Under the pieces are notes generated by a model that was not told the DNA's origin, searched no databases, and saw only the letters and a list, made by a program, of their open reading frames with translations. Shown here piece after piece: positions 44,113 through 55,354 of a stretch of 64,000 nucleotides of DNA (positions are counted from its first letter, which is position 1; each line of letters opens with the position of its first letter). Origin of the DNA: Patella vulgata. Taxonomy: Eukaryota; Mollusca; Gastropoda; Patellidae. The stretch covers positions 2,962,501 to 3,026,500 of the forward strand of contig NC_065885.2 in NCBI RefSeq assembly GCF_932274485.2. Direction: 5' to 3'. The position numbers and the translations under genes were made by a program.

Positions 44113-44272
44113 CACTCAGTGAGGTTATAGATGGTAGACTGGAGTCAATAAACACCGATTTCCGAACTGAATTATATCTAACGCAATGTCCGGGCAGCGG
44201 CGCGGCGTCATGGCCTATTCTAAATATCAAACGATCAGACGATGGTCTGATTCGGTTTGTTACATAATTCCC

Positions 44273-44650
44273 ATCCGTCGGCTTTTCGGGCAGAAATAAT
44301 GGAATAAGCTTTATTATGAAAGTTTCGTTGTTTAATGACAAAAAACAAAAACAAAACAATCGTCCAATTTTCCCACCAAAAATGGCCGCCATCTTGGAAA
44401 TATCTTTATGAAGTGATGGAATAAAGTCTGAAATATTAATACAGTGCCAAAAAAATTAGATAACATTATAAATAAGGTGAAAATAAAAAATAATTTGGAA
44501 TATTATCGCAAAATGGCTACCCTCAGATAATGGCCACCCATATTATGAAGACCTACTCAGAAAAATGCCAACATTGTTTTTTTGTCATTAAACATCGAAA
44601 CCTTCAAAATAAAGCTTATTCCACGATTTCTACCTGAAAAGCCGGCGGAT
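44273..44650. repeat. Fold-back element, about 75-bp arms
   Basis: ATCCGTCGGCTTTTCGGG... through TTTAATGACAAAAAA and its complement ending ...CCTGAAAAGCCGGCGGAT. The loop of about 220 bp is AT-rich. Confidence 0.8.
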
Positions 44651-44824
44651 TTACATTAAGGATCGGACTACGATCTTTAGCGTGTCGCCCATGAAATCCA
44701 CAGGATCTCGGTTTGTCACGCCATCGGGACTCCCTATATAGGCGTAGGAGCCTGTAAACTGTCCATTTTTTTCGGGCCATGTATGTCCATCTTTCGGGCA
44801 CAAACATCAGAGAATGAGACCATA

Positions 44825-45033
44825 TATGGTGAAATATATCTAGCCTCGTTCTTAGAGTCCTTTGTTACATACGATTCATGTACCAATATTAAAATGTTTA
44901 TTTTGTCTTGAATATTGGATATCAGAAGTTCATCTTTTCCCGGTAAGATCACAACATCCTTGTTGATTTAAAATCACAAATAATTCGTGTTTTCAATGGT
45001 CGATATTGAGTTAGAGACTTTTAGCTACTTTAA
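44825..45033 (+). mobile_element. MITE-1 copy, left half missing
   Basis: TATATCTAGCCTCGTTCTTAG to TTAGAGACTTTTAGCTACT-TTAA. Confidence 0.82.
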
Positions 45034-45511
45034 AACAGAAGGCCTCTTTAAAAACATTCGGTCGTTATGTTTTATTGTGTGTAACAGAGCTTGGTGTACT
45101 GCACTAAGCTGTGACAAATTTGCAGCATATACAAGATAAAGTATGACAGGAATCTACTGGGTTAAAACGACAATAACTTGTTATAACATATTGTACGTCA
45201 GTTTATAAACTTATGCACCAATGAATATGACATTTAATAACGATATATTAGATATATGTGACAACAGGGGGTTACGTTTGGGTGAATATTCAAATTTCCG
45301 TTCTTTAACATTCTCCTGTAAACCAATTTACGTTACATTGGGAAGCAAGCCTAGCTTTAATGCTCTGACGTTTTAATTAAAAGGATATACATTCTACATT
45401 CCTTCCATAAATTGATAAACATTGATGAATCATACTGCACAAATTGGAAAAATCGATGTCGCAACACACGGGAGATAATTAAATTCTTAGTCCTGATAGG
45501 TGATATTAACG
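45034..45511. other. Non-genic spacer
   Basis: AT-rich, nothing recognised. Confidence 0.5.
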
Positions 45512-45606
45512 TTTTTTTTTTTTTGTTTATTTTTTTTTTTTGGGGGGGGGGGGTGTTATTTTTTTTTGTTTTTTGGGGGGTTTTGTAGGCGGGGGGGGGG
45601 GGGGGT
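45512..45606. repeat. Alternating poly-T and poly-G tract
   Basis: Long T-runs alternate with G-runs of 13, 6 and 16 bases within about 95 bp. The plus strand could form G-quadruplexes. The 145-residue complementary frame here is low-complexity and not a gene. Confidence 0.85.
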
Positions 45607-46249
45607 ATTAAATAGTATGAAATAGAGAATCTCCCACGAGTCTTTTTTGATATCAGATAACATGCACAAATAAATAAATATAATTTTTTGCTATAGATTT
45701 CACTTTTACTGAACATGATTACATTACGGCGTAGTGATACATTATTTTTTGACAGCGATTGAACCATTGCAAAGTCCTTTATATTATTAACCAAGTGTTT
45801 CCATCAAGGTCAATTAAATAAAAATAGTTCATTTTTAATAAAAAAAAAAGAAGTTACTTTTCATAAAAAAATGAACTGTTCTTTGAAAATAAAAATGTAG
45901 TTCTTTTAACTGACCAATCAAATTCATGTAAACAGATATCTCCTATCGCAGTAGATTATGAAATTTATCATACAAGCGATATCTACTGTAGAATGTATTA
46001 TTGGCTGTTCTATTATTGGTAGATCAAACTTGAATTGTGCTACGGTATTGAATTTATGGCTAGACTGAAGAAACGGGTGTTTTTAAGTTTGTGAAAAGGG
46101 GAACGGTGCTTTTCAGATTTTGTTTTTGTTTGGTTTTTTTTAAAAAACTAAAAATGTTTGTTTATAAATCTACTAGAAAAATATCAAGTCAACCAGACAT
46201 TTGCTACGATATTGAATGTTCGAGTTAGGAAGGACGGGTTTTTTCTTTT
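45607..46249. other. Non-genic spacer
   Basis: AT-rich with A- and T-runs. 45838-45905 has a weak inverted pairing of AGAAGTTACTTTTCAT with GAACTGTTCTTTG. Nothing else. Confidence 0.45.
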
Positions 46250-46415
46250 TAGTCCTTCGGACGGGCACGTAAAATAATCCTTGAGTTGACGAAATAAAAC
46301 TAGTCCGAACGAAACGCCGCTGTCCGAACACATTTTCTCTCGTAGCACACTGCATGACGCATACCCAGTCTTCCCAGAACAGTAGGACGTTAAACCCCAT
46401 TTCATTTCATTTTAA
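46250..46415 (+). mobile_element. SINE-B copy, 5'-truncated
   Basis: AGTCCTTCGGACGGGCACG, GCACACTGCATGACGC, AACAGTAGGACGTTAAACC and a (CATTT)n tail. Confidence 0.85.
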
Positions 46416-46772
46416 CTAAACATACTTTTCATGGTGGCTTACCACACTATTCCTAAATGATTTAATCCGTTTAGAGATGGAAATCCAAGAAAATATTGGG
46501 GAAACGACAGAGCCGTAACTAGCTCAGAGCAGCGAGGGGGACGGGAAGTGTTCTCAGGGGTGCGCTAAATTTGACGGACAATATATATCAATGGTCGACA
46601 ATTTTTTCACTGGGGGAGGGGGGGGGGGGGCGAAACGTTCTGCAGCCCCCCCCCCCAACCTCTAGAAACGGTCCCGCGCATCCTCTTACAGGACCAACCA
46701 ATCAATTTGAATAAAAGTTTGTTACATCTGTTTTTACACATTGAAAATGTCTTCCTTTATCACAGTGTATGG
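46416..46772. other. Spacer with G/C runs
   Basis: Contains a G-run (46610-46630) and a C-run (46646-46655) 16 bp apart, which can pair into a hairpin. Otherwise unrecognised. Confidence 0.5.
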
Positions 46773-47034
46773 GTACTAGGCCCCGTGGATGAGTCCTGGG
46801 CCCTATGCAAGAGTCCTGGGCCCTATGCATTAGTCCCAAGCCCAATGGATGAATCCTGGGCCCTATACATTAGTCCTAAGTCCTATCCATGGGTACTATG
46901 CCTTGTGCATGAGCCCTGGGCCTTATGCATGAGTATTAGACCCTGTGCATGAATCCTGGATCCTATATATGAGTACTAGGCCCTATATATGAGTACTAGG
47001 CCTTATGCACGAGTACTAGGCCCTATGTATACAC
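46773..47034. repeat. 20-bp tandem array x 13
   Basis: The unit GTCCTGGGCCCTATGCATGA (with variants such as GTACTAGG and ATCCTGG) is repeated 13 times in near-perfect 20-bp register. Because 20 is not a multiple of 3, the open frame over it is incidental. Confidence 0.93.
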
Positions 47035-47082
47035 CCAACGAGTTGGCCCTGGGCATCACCAAACGCCTGCACGCCACAGACA

Positions 47083-47590
47083 TAATCGTTATAATAAGTA
47101 ACAATAGCCTCTAATAACCAGATACCATTGTTATAATAAGTAACAACAGTATTTTATAACCAGCAGAAGCATCGTTATAAGTAACAATAGTCTCTGATAA
47201 CCAGATACCATCGTTATAATAACAATAGTCTTTAACCACCAGATACCATCGTTATAATAAGTAACAATAGTCTCTGATAACGAGATACCTGCGTTAAAAT
47301 AAGTAACAATAGTCTCTGATAACCAGATACCATTGTTATAATAAGTAACAATAGTCTTTAATAACCAGCAGAAGCATTGTTATAATAGGTATAAGTAGTC
47401 TTTAATAACCAGATTATGTGATTATAATATACGTAATAGTAGACTCTAATAACCAGCAGACATAATCGTTATAATAAGTAAAAGTAGTCACTAATAACCA
47501 GCAGATAACATCATTATAAGGAGCAATAGTCTTGGTATAATAGCTTCGGTTTTATACTGAACATTAGTCTCTTATAACCAGCTTGATAGC
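47083..47590. repeat. About 41-bp tandem array x 12
   Basis: Units of CGTTATAATAAGTAACAATA, GTCTCT and AATAACCAGATACCA. Some carry CAGCAGAAGCAT instead. The array begins about 50 bp after the 20-bp array. Confidence 0.9.
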
Positions 47591-47756
47591 TACAGTATTC
47601 CCAGTGCTGTTAAATCGTGAAACAGGGGAAATAACTTTAATTATACTCATCGTCAAATTTACTGGTTCAGTAAAGATTTCATTTCCGTAATAAAGGAGGT
47701 CAATACAAGCACAAGAACGTCACATGAAATAAAGCTGTAGAAACGAATAATTATAA
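47591..47756. other. Short unrecognised spacer
   Basis: About 165 bp without recognised structure. Confidence 0.4.
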
Positions 47757-48066
47757 ATGAAATGAAATGGAGTTTAAAACGTCATGTTGTTCTGCTCCTA
47801 TACTGGGCTAATGAAGACGGGCATACGCCATACAGTGTGCTATGGAGGGAAATTTCGCCCTTCCAGCGGCACTATGGCCTACTCGTATATCGAATTTTAA
47901 CTGCCAATATGTACACAGGACCTCGGTTTTTCGTTCCATCCGAACGACTAGACAGCTGTCCTTGTCAGGCCCTCCGTCCTGCACCACTGACAAGGAGAAA
48001 CCACGTCCGAAAAACCTGATGAATTTTTAGTGAGCCAACGTCTTACCCACTTAGCCTCCGTGGCTC
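47757..48066 (-). mobile_element. SINE-B copy, nearly full length
   Basis: AAATGAAATGGAGTTTAAAACG through the body to AACGTCTTACCCACTTAGCC and CCGTGGCTCC (head complement). GTGCACG of the body is deleted. Confidence 0.88.
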
Positions 48067-48210
48067 CGAATAATTATAAATACAAAATGTCCATTCAAAT
48101 TATTTATATCTCTTCCACATATATTTATTTTGCATATTTTGTTTTCCTTTTTGAGCGTCTATTTGAAAAATATATTTTGTTTTCGATAAATATCGCTGTA
48201 ATCCATTTTT

Positions 48211-48488
48211 TCCTTAGAGCGTGGTGTAAAAATAAGGATACAAGGTCATAGACCCGCATTTTTATCCCGAAATATAGAAGATTCTCGCGAATCCTAAATA
48301 TTTGGACAAATCGAATATCTTTAATTTAGTTTAGATTAAGACTAAATAAGTGTTAATGTTGATTAATCAAACATTGTTGATTAATCAAACATTCTGGTAT
48401 TTTTATAGCAAACACAACCTTTGTATAAACGTTTTAGAAATAAAACTGTATCAATATTTCATATATTCCAAATTGGTTTCACTTTAAA
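48211..48488. mobile_element. MITE-9 copy
   Basis: TCCTTAGAGCGTGGTG... to ...TTGGTTTCACTTTAA. The inverse partner lies at 61529-61790. A 19-bp piece TTGATTAATCAAACATT is duplicated here but single in the partner. Confidence 0.7.
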
Positions 48489-48526
48489 AGCTTCTACATG
48501 TTGTTTCAGGGGTTGTTTCTTGAAAA

Positions 48527-48789
48527 TTGAATCCCTAAAAGGAGGGTTAGATGGCCGAAAGGATGACGCGTGCGCGTTATATCATTGAGTCAACTGGCGT
48601 TGTTTCAATTCCCTGGTTGTACGTGACAAGGAATAGGGTAGCCTGTTTAATCTCGTGGGTTTTCTCCGGGTCCTCCGGTTTCCCCCCACTGCAAAAGACC
48701 CCTACGCGCAAGCGAATTATTGAACTAAAATAGAACCATATGACCTAGTTTGTGCCGAGTGGACGTTAACACACTCTCTCTCTCTCCCC

Positions 48790-48826
<37 letters not shown>

Positions 48827-48847
48827 CCCCTCTTTGAATCCCTAAAA
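48527..48847 (+). mobile_element. SINE-A copy, full length, with 14-bp target duplication
   Basis: TTGAATCCCTAAAA is exact at 48527-48540 and 48834-48847. Encloses GGAGGGTTAGATGGCCGAA, the head (GTCTGTC segment deleted), the body, GAGTGGACGTTAACAC and CT-rich sequence. Confidence 0.95.
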
Positions 48848-48909
48848 TTAATATATGTCTAAAATAAATCAATTCCCTTCAGTATTTGTATTGTAAAATA
48901 TGTTTAGTA

Positions 48910-49045
48910 GTTTGGATTGGATGAAAACCGGGGTCCACCCGTGTGCGCATTGGTGTGCACGTAAAAGAAAAAAAAATGAAATGAAATGGGGTTTAATGTC
49001 ATACCTTTATGCTCCGACTGGGCTAATCAGGGAAATTTTGCCCAC
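48910..49045. mobile_element. Two SINE-B stubs in opposite orientation
   Basis: 48910-48968 is plus-strand body (GGATGAAAACCGGGGTCC, TGTGCACGTAAAAG). 48973-49045 is a minus-strand tail (AAATGAAATGGGGTTTAATG). Confidence 0.75.
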
Positions 49046-49097
49046 AGAAAAGACCCTTAAGTGTGCGCTATGATAATAAAAATGAAAACATGACAAA

Positions 49098-49160
49098 TTG
49101 TCTACGATATTAACTTCGGTTGAAGCGGACGTTAAACACTAAGAACAACAACAATTTAAA
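49098..49160 (+). mobile_element. SINE-C 3' end with AAC tail
   Basis: ACGATATTAACTTCGGTTG, AAGCGGACGTTAAACAC, then AAGAACAACAACAA. Confidence 0.65.
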
Positions 49161-49929
49161 TATATTAACATATTTGTTTGGTTGTGTAAACTCAACTCCC
49201 AAAAGATACAATAAATAATATATTTTACTTACCAGAAGCTGTTGTGATCTTCACATTCGAGAAGCACGTCTCTTCCTCTATACACCATCTTTCCGTTGAA
49301 ACTTTTAATAAAGGCAAATACCACAAATCATGTGAGTTATACGCTTAATTTATTTGAAACTGGCCTTCACAATATAAAAAAAAATCACCTCTCTTCACAA
49401 AACCGAACTTCTAAGTAGACGTACTGTCACCAAACGCTTTCCATATCACTTGGAGTGCTGGTTGCAATCTTGTTGGCTGTCAGTGAATCGACAACCGTGA
49501 AGGGTTTATTGGTCAACTGTGTCTCACGGCTATAGACTTCGTTTTCTAAGCTTCTATAATTTCTGTTATAGATCTAACTAATATGTTATCAAAGACTCTA
49601 TTCACTATTAAGGGTTCTGTGCTGAAAGCTGACATAAAGTACATTCACTGTGATTCTAAAATGACGACATTTGTCCTTCAACAAGATGTCCGTATTGTCC
49701 CCATTTCCCTTTTCTTTAAATCATCAAGGATTTCTTGTCTAAAAAAAAACTCTTTCGAATTTCTTTCTGGCTTTCATTTAAGAAGTGCTTTATTGTAACC
49801 TGAATTTTATCAAAGCTTCTCGAATAATAATGAATGGTTTCCATGTCGAAACACAAGTTAGATGTGTTTTTATTGAGCAATCTGTTGGTTGATTGATGAC
49901 TGCATGGGATTTATTTAGATCTCTCTACA
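49161..49929. other. Non-genic spacer
   Basis: Unrecognised. A 71-residue frame at 49583 has no domain. Confidence 0.5.
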
Positions 49930-50600
49930 TGTTAACTGACAAGAATAATTTCTCCCCATAATCATCGTATACTATCAGGCCAAACAAATTAATGTTTAGT
50001 TCTTCTAAATAACCCAGCATAGTGTTGTAACAATTTCATAACTTAAATATTTGGCACTAAAAAGGTTTTAACAAGAGCAACTAAATACCTCTTGTTTAAT
50101 TTTTATTTCTCCCCATAAGGCCAAATACGTCTATTTTGATTCTCAGGGGGTGTGGTGTAAATAACCCACTCAGTGCCGTTACAATTTCATAACTTAAATA
50201 TTTGGCACTAAAAAGGTTTTGACAAGAGCAACTGAATACTCTTGGGGTTTTTTTTATTTCTCCCCAAAAGGCCAAATACGTCTATTTTGATTCTCCGGGG
50301 GTGGGGTGTAAATAACCCACTCAGTGCAGTTACAATTTCACAACTTAAATATTTGGCACTAAAAGTTTTGAGAAGAGTAACTGAATACCTCTTGTTTTTT
50401 TTTTATTTCTCCCTTAAGGCCACATACGTCTATTTTTGATTTCTTCGGGGGTTTTATCATTAAATAACCCACCCAATTCAAAGATCAATATTTGGAACCA
50501 AAAGCTTTTATGGAAGAGCAACTTTAGTTTTTAATTTCTCCTCAGAAGGCCAAGCAAATTTAATATGTAGTTCTTTGGGGGGTTTTATCAATAAATAACA
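49930..50600. repeat. 151-bp tandem array, about 4 units
   Basis: CAATTTCATAACTTAAATAT at 50031 and 50182 and a variant at 50333. Units also share TTTTATTTCTCCCC, AAGGCCAAATACGTCTATTT and AAATAACCCAC. The outer units are more diverged. Confidence 0.9.
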
Positions 50601-50617
50601 CATTGGATTGTTGTGCG

Positions 50618-50948
50618 CGGTTGCTCAGTGAGTAAGACGTTGGCTCGATAACCTTGGACGTCCCGTGTTCGATCCCGGTATTGGCCGAGAAAGTTCGTCG
50701 GTTTGGCTCCCCCTTGTGAGTGGTACAGGCCATAGGGTCTGACAACAGACAACGTAAAGATGTTCGGACGGGACAAAAACACAAAGTCCTGTGTACACAA
50801 TATTGACGTAAACTTAAAAGATCCATTGTCAGTTGAGTCACTGTCCAGACAAAATATCCCTAATAACACACTGTATGCTTGGCGTCTACCCGTCTCCATT
50901 GTCCCAGTTGGGGCAGACCAGTACGAGGTTAAACCCCACTTCATTTCA
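50618..50948 (+). mobile_element. SINE-B copy, full length, diverged
   Basis: Head GCGCGGTTGCTCAGTGAG and B-box GTGTTCGATCCC. The body is diverged. End GTACGAGGTTAAACCCCAC and a TTCATTTCATT tail. Confidence 0.87.
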
Positions 50949-50979
50949 TTATGCTAGGATCCCACTATCACGATTCGTG

Positions 50980-51266
50980 GGGGGGGGGGGGGGTCGATGG
51001 CTGAATGGTTAGCGTGGGCGCGCTGTATCATAAAGTCTGTCATTGAGTAAACTGGCGTGGTTTCGAATCCCCGATTGTACGTGACAAGGAGTAGGGTCGC
51101 CTGTCCAACCTCGTGGGTTTTCTCCGGGTCCTTCGGTTTCCTCCCACTGCTAAAGACCCCTACGCGCAAGCGAATTATTGAAATAAAATTAAACCATATG
51201 TTAGGTTAGTCCCGAAATGACCTAGTTTGTGTCGAGTGGACGTTAAACCCCATTTCTCTCTCTCTC
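50980..51266 (+). mobile_element. SINE-A copy, full length, 14-bp target duplication
   Basis: TATCACGATTCGTG at 50966-50979 and 51267-51280. The element opens with a 14-G run, then TCGATGGCTGAATGG, B-box TTTCGAATCCCC, body, and GTGGACGTTAAACCCC with a short CT tail. It carries an extra GTTAG in the CATATGTTAG segment. Confidence 0.96.
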
Positions 51267-51314
51267 TATCACGATTCGTGCTACGATTGAAATCGTGGTT
51301 TTAATCGCGGACTA

Positions 51315-51688
51315 GGGGGATCACGGTGGCTAAGTGGGTAAGGCGCTGGCTCGCTAGCCTGGAGGTCGGGTGTTCGATCCCTGCATTGGCCGAGAAAGTT
51401 CATCCAGATTTTCCGGCGTGGTTCTCCCTTGTCAGTGATGCAGGACGGAGGGGCTGACAAGGACAGCTGTCTAGTCGTTCGGATGGGACGGAAAACCGAG
51501 GTCCCGTGTACACATTGGCGTGCACGTTAAAGATCCCTTGACAGTTGGAATTCGATATAAGAGTAGGCCGTAGTGCCGCTGTCCGGGCAAAATTTCCCTC
51601 ATAGCACACTGTATGGCGTATGCCCGTCTTCATTAGCCCAGTTCGGAGCAAAACAGTAGGACGTTAAACCCCATTTCCTTTCCTTTCC
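51315..51688 (+). mobile_element. SINE-B copy, full length, 15-bp target duplication
   Basis: TTTAATCGCGGACTA at 51300-51314 and 51689-51703. Best SINE-B reference copy: A-box-like TGGCTAAGTGGGTAAG, B-box GGTGTTCGATCCC, complete body, AGGACGTTAAACCCC and a (CCTTT)n tail. Length 374 bp. Confidence 0.96.
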
Positions 51689-52161
51689 TTTAATCGCGGA
51701 CTAATCATGAGGATCCTATCAGGTCTTATTATATATTGTAGTCAGTCGTAGCAATCGTCTTGATCGTATCGAAACGTATCCGAAGGTATTTGCACGTAGC
51801 AGATCGTGGACTCAATACGAACAATCCTATCGCAACGCATCGCACGACTGTGGGAACGGGACAATCCAATAGCCACGCATCGCACAACAGTGGAAACCTA
51901 GCATCAGAACCTAAATTCCAATTGACGTGGCCTATCAATCGATGTGGTCAACACCCTGTAGATAAGTAATCAACATTATTTAAACATTTCCTTTTATTTC
52001 TATTCATTTGTGGAACATTTTTCTTGAACACAGAAACTAGTTTACTGATTGAGAAGACCTTTAAATCGTGTCTATGTTTGATCAGATCACTCCAGTTGTT
52101 TGCCGACCTCTTCTTTAAAAACAATTTTAGAATGAACGATCAACAATCTGTTTCTCCTTTG

Positions 52162-52567
52162 GAGGGGGTTTGGATGGCCGAATGGTTAGCGCGTAGGATT
52201 TGTATCATAACGTCTGTCATTGAGTCAACTGGAGTGGTTTCAATTCCCCGGTTGTACGTGACAAGGAGTAGGGTCGCCTGTACAACCTCGTGGGTTTCCT
52301 CCCACTGCTAAAAACCCCTACGCGCAAGCGAATAATTGAAATAAAATTGAAAAATTGAACCATATGTTAGTCCCGAAATGACCTAGTTTGTGGACGTTAC
52401 CCCCCCCCCCTTTCTCTCGCACATAGAGTTTTCCTGGTCCTCCCACGGCTAAAAGACACCTACGCACAAGTGTACTATTGAAAGTCTAAACATTTGTTTC
52501 TTAGTGGACGTTAACACCCCCCCCCCCCCCATCCAGCCCCTCCCCCACCTCACCCTCTCTGTCTCTC
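52162..52567 (+). mobile_element. SINE-A copy followed by a SINE-A 3' fragment
   Basis: 52162-52425: head TTGGATGGCCGAATGG, body with a deletion between CTCGTGGG and TTTCCTCCC, C-run and CT. 52432-52567: second, diverged 3' part ending TAGTGGACGTTAACACCC with a 14-C run and CT. Confidence 0.85.
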
Positions 52568-53097
52568 CAGATTCAAAATTATTAGTTGCTAACGCAAAGG
52601 TATGGGTTTAGTCTGTGGTCAAGAAAACCAAATTTGAATTATGGTACTACGATTCGTGAGATTCACTCATTAGAGTTTCCAAATTATTCATGGGGGGACA
52701 TTATTGTCTCTTTTTAAAACTAGAATCGCGCGTAATATTTGTTTCTGATCCCCATATTATGCAAGGTGCTTGTTAATGGCGGTATTATTTATGTTATCTT
52801 CAGGAAATATCTTCTCTTAATAACAAACTTAACTTGACACATCTTATCGGAGGTCAGATCATGATAAGCTGAAGTAGAAGAAACTCTTGATATTGTCATC
52901 GTTTTATTGTTTATGGAAGCTAGCATACCGCTAATTAAATCTTATTCTGAAACATTTCAGCTAAAAGTTATCTTAAAACGATTATTTCCCATGGTAAATC
53001 GATATCGAACAACAGCAGTTAGGTTGTAATCGGTTTTTATAATCATGTTAGCTAATAGTTTTACTGATAACTTTTTCATAATATTTGTGTTTGTATT
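52568..53097. other. Non-genic spacer
   Basis: Unrecognised AT-rich DNA. Confidence 0.5.
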
Positions 53098-53671
53098 TTA
53101 AAGAGCCAATCTCTATTATATTTTGGAGAGGAAGAGGAGAGAGGAATGAGGTTAACGTCCACTCGACATAAACTAGGTCATTTCAGGAACAAGCATATGC
53201 TTCAATTTTATTTTCATAATTCGCTTGTGCGTAGGGTTCTTTAGCAGTGGGAGGAAACAGGAGGACCCGGAGAAAACCCACGAGGTTGGATTATATTTTG
53301 GAGAATAAAACTGTGTCCCAAGCTGTATTATACGGTGTCTGGATAAAACCAGACTTTTATTTTATAAAAATAACGTGCAGGGGAAATTTACCGTTCGTTA
53401 TCAAATACAGCACATGCATTTCGCACTGTTTTGGCCTCTAAAGGAACGATAATAGGTTATCAGGTCACCCAACGAAACAATTGACCCGAAATCTTAGAAC
53501 GGTTACGTGTCCGGATAAGCGGTTTTGACGTTCACGTCCAAACGACTCAATATTTTGAGCTGGAATTTTGAGACAAGGTAAATACACCATTCCTCTATAT
53601 TTTGGCGCTTAAATTTCATACGTACCCCGACTTTTATTTCCGATTTTGTGAAAATGGGATAGCCCCTTTAA
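53098..53671 (+). mobile_element. MITE-4 copy hosting SINE-A
   Basis: TTAAAGAGCCAATCTC at the left and GGGATAGCCCCTTTAA at the right form inverted ends of about 16 bp. The interior matches 21981-22493 once the SINE is removed. Confidence 0.85.
53130..53289 (-). mobile_element. SINE-A copy, 5'-truncated, 15-bp target duplication
   Basis: ATTATATTTTGGAGA at 53115-53129 and 53290-53304 flank a minus-strand SINE-A that begins near AGGTTAACGTCCACTCG and ends at CCCACGAGGTTGG, so its 5' half never inserted. Confidence 0.93.
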
Positions 53672-53989
53672 GTGCATACTGGTTTGTTTGTTTCTAGACA
53701 GTTGTGTTAGCGAATTATGATAGAAAAAAAAAATTTTCAAAATAAAGGGTCTTATGACGTTTAATATTAGCAATAAAAGCAAATGATAGAAACTCGACCA
53801 TGGATCACTCTCATAACGATTCATGTTCGTTTTCAATTTTTCATAAAGAAATACAGGACAAACTATTAATATATCACAATCGTGTGCGTTTCGGTTTTTT
53901 TAAAGGTCAAAATCTCGTTTTAGTTGTCTTAAATATACGAGGACCTGAAAGAGTTGTTAAATAAATGGCGTTCTGGTTTATTGAAAATT

Positions 53990-54052
53990 GTGATTGTCTG
54001 CGATATCACCTCGGTGGAAGCGGACGTAAAATACAACTAACAAACAACAACA
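53990..54052 (+). mobile_element. SINE-C 3' end with AAC-rich tail
   Basis: TGCGATATCACCTCGGTGG, AAGCGGACGTAAAATAC, then AACTAACAAACAACAAC. Confidence 0.6.
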
Positions 54053-55282
54053 TTGAAAATTGTCAATCCTTGTGTGCAATTTGACGTGTAAATAATGAAA
54101 ATATATTGGGTAGTATACGGTTTCAAATAGACTAAAGTCACCAAAAATAAAGTCTGATCTTATTAAATCCAAACTGTGCTACTGTATTATGTAAAGACAG
54201 ATTTTTTTAAGTTGTTTTGTATATATCGGTAATTGTTTTATAATAGGCCTGCTTGTTGAGACATAAAATTGTTGCATTTTGTCTTTTTAATCACGCATCT
54301 TTGGACGATAAAACATTCCAGTTGGCGTGCTTAGATTTTAAGTATTTTGTGTTCCCAGAAAATTCTTAAGAACGTTCTTGTGTTTAGATTTTAAGTAGAC
54401 TTCGGTGTAAGCTCAAACACGTTATTATGTGTTCCAAGAAAAAACTTAAGCGCAACTTCGTTCTTAAACATTTTCAATCTAAGCACAAGTCCCAAGCAAA
54501 TATGGCTTGCTTACCAACCTTAAGGCCCGGTCCCAGTGGCCGATGGACACAAAACGTATGCAAAAAGGACACAGAAATGGACAAAATTGACAAAAATTTG
54601 CGAAAACAGAACGGAAAAGAACGAACGTGGGAAGTATGTAGCGGGGATGTTAAATGGATGTTCATCGGAAGCCTAGCGGATTAAAGCGGATGGAAGTGGA
54701 TGACAGCTCCGAAGGGGTTAGGCAAACTCCAGACATCCTTCAATATACCAGATACATCCCAGATACAAACGCTTTGTCCGTTTTGAAAACTTTATGTACG
54801 AGATGCATACGCTTACATCCTTTCTATTTCCGTGCTAATAACGATGTATAGACGTTCCATGTACCTTATCTTTCCTCCCTCTTTCCGTTTTCAGCTGGAG
54901 CGGATGTGAGTTGCGAGGATGTCCAGATGATGCAGAGAGGATACAGTGGACGTTTAACGGATGATAACTTACATGGAACGTTTGGTGCTCGTATATGTCG
55001 CGCATTTAAATCGTACACGGCAGAAAGTTCATCCGTTATAAAAGTTTTGTGCAGCTCAAAATTGTTTTTATGACGTTAGAGAGCATCGTAGTCTCAGTTT
55101 ACCAGTCACAATGTGCTTAGACTCATACTTGACTTGTGCTTACTTAAGAACGGTCTTAAGAATTTTTTAGAGACGGTGTTTTATACAGCTTCTTATGACT
55201 TTGTGCTTACTTTTCAGAATTTTCTAGGAACCAGGCCCTGATGTGAGGGATTAGCCAATCAGATGGTTGTTTGTTCGTGTGT

Positions 55283-55335
55283 AGGGTTTTACGTCCGCTT
55301 CCACCTTGTGTGATATCGCAGACATAGTCTGTTAG
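55283..55335 (-). mobile_element. SINE-C 3' end
   Basis: Complement GTGTGATATCGCAGAC with TTTTACGTCCGCTTCCACC. The mirrored copy is at 58118-58165 in the right arm. Confidence 0.55.
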
Positions 55336-55354
55336 GTCGAGTTCTTATAGTGCG

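Larger units (their letters stand above)
50951..52006 (+). mobile_element. MITE-7 copy hosting SINE-A and SINE-B
   Basis: Left terminus ATGCTAGGATCCCACT, right terminus AGTGGAAACCTAGCAT (51889-51904). Beyond it about 100 bp are identical to the 16964 copy, so the true repeat unit extends to about 52006. Both SINE insertions lie in the left third. Confidence 0.85.

Noticed and set aside
45357-45794. 145-residue open frame
   Set aside because: Low-complexity proline, lysine and asparagine runs come from the poly-T/poly-G tract.
46707-46952. 81-residue repetitive peptide
   Set aside because: Encoded by the 20-bp array. The period is not a multiple of three, so it is not a designed repeat protein.
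47083-47590. CRISPR-like regular array
   Set aside because: There are no distinct spacers; the whole unit repeats, and the context is animal nuclear DNA.
50980-51060. tRNA gene
   Set aside because: A- and B-box-like motifs belong to the SINE-A head; there is no cloverleaf acceptor pairing, and the unit continues as SINE.
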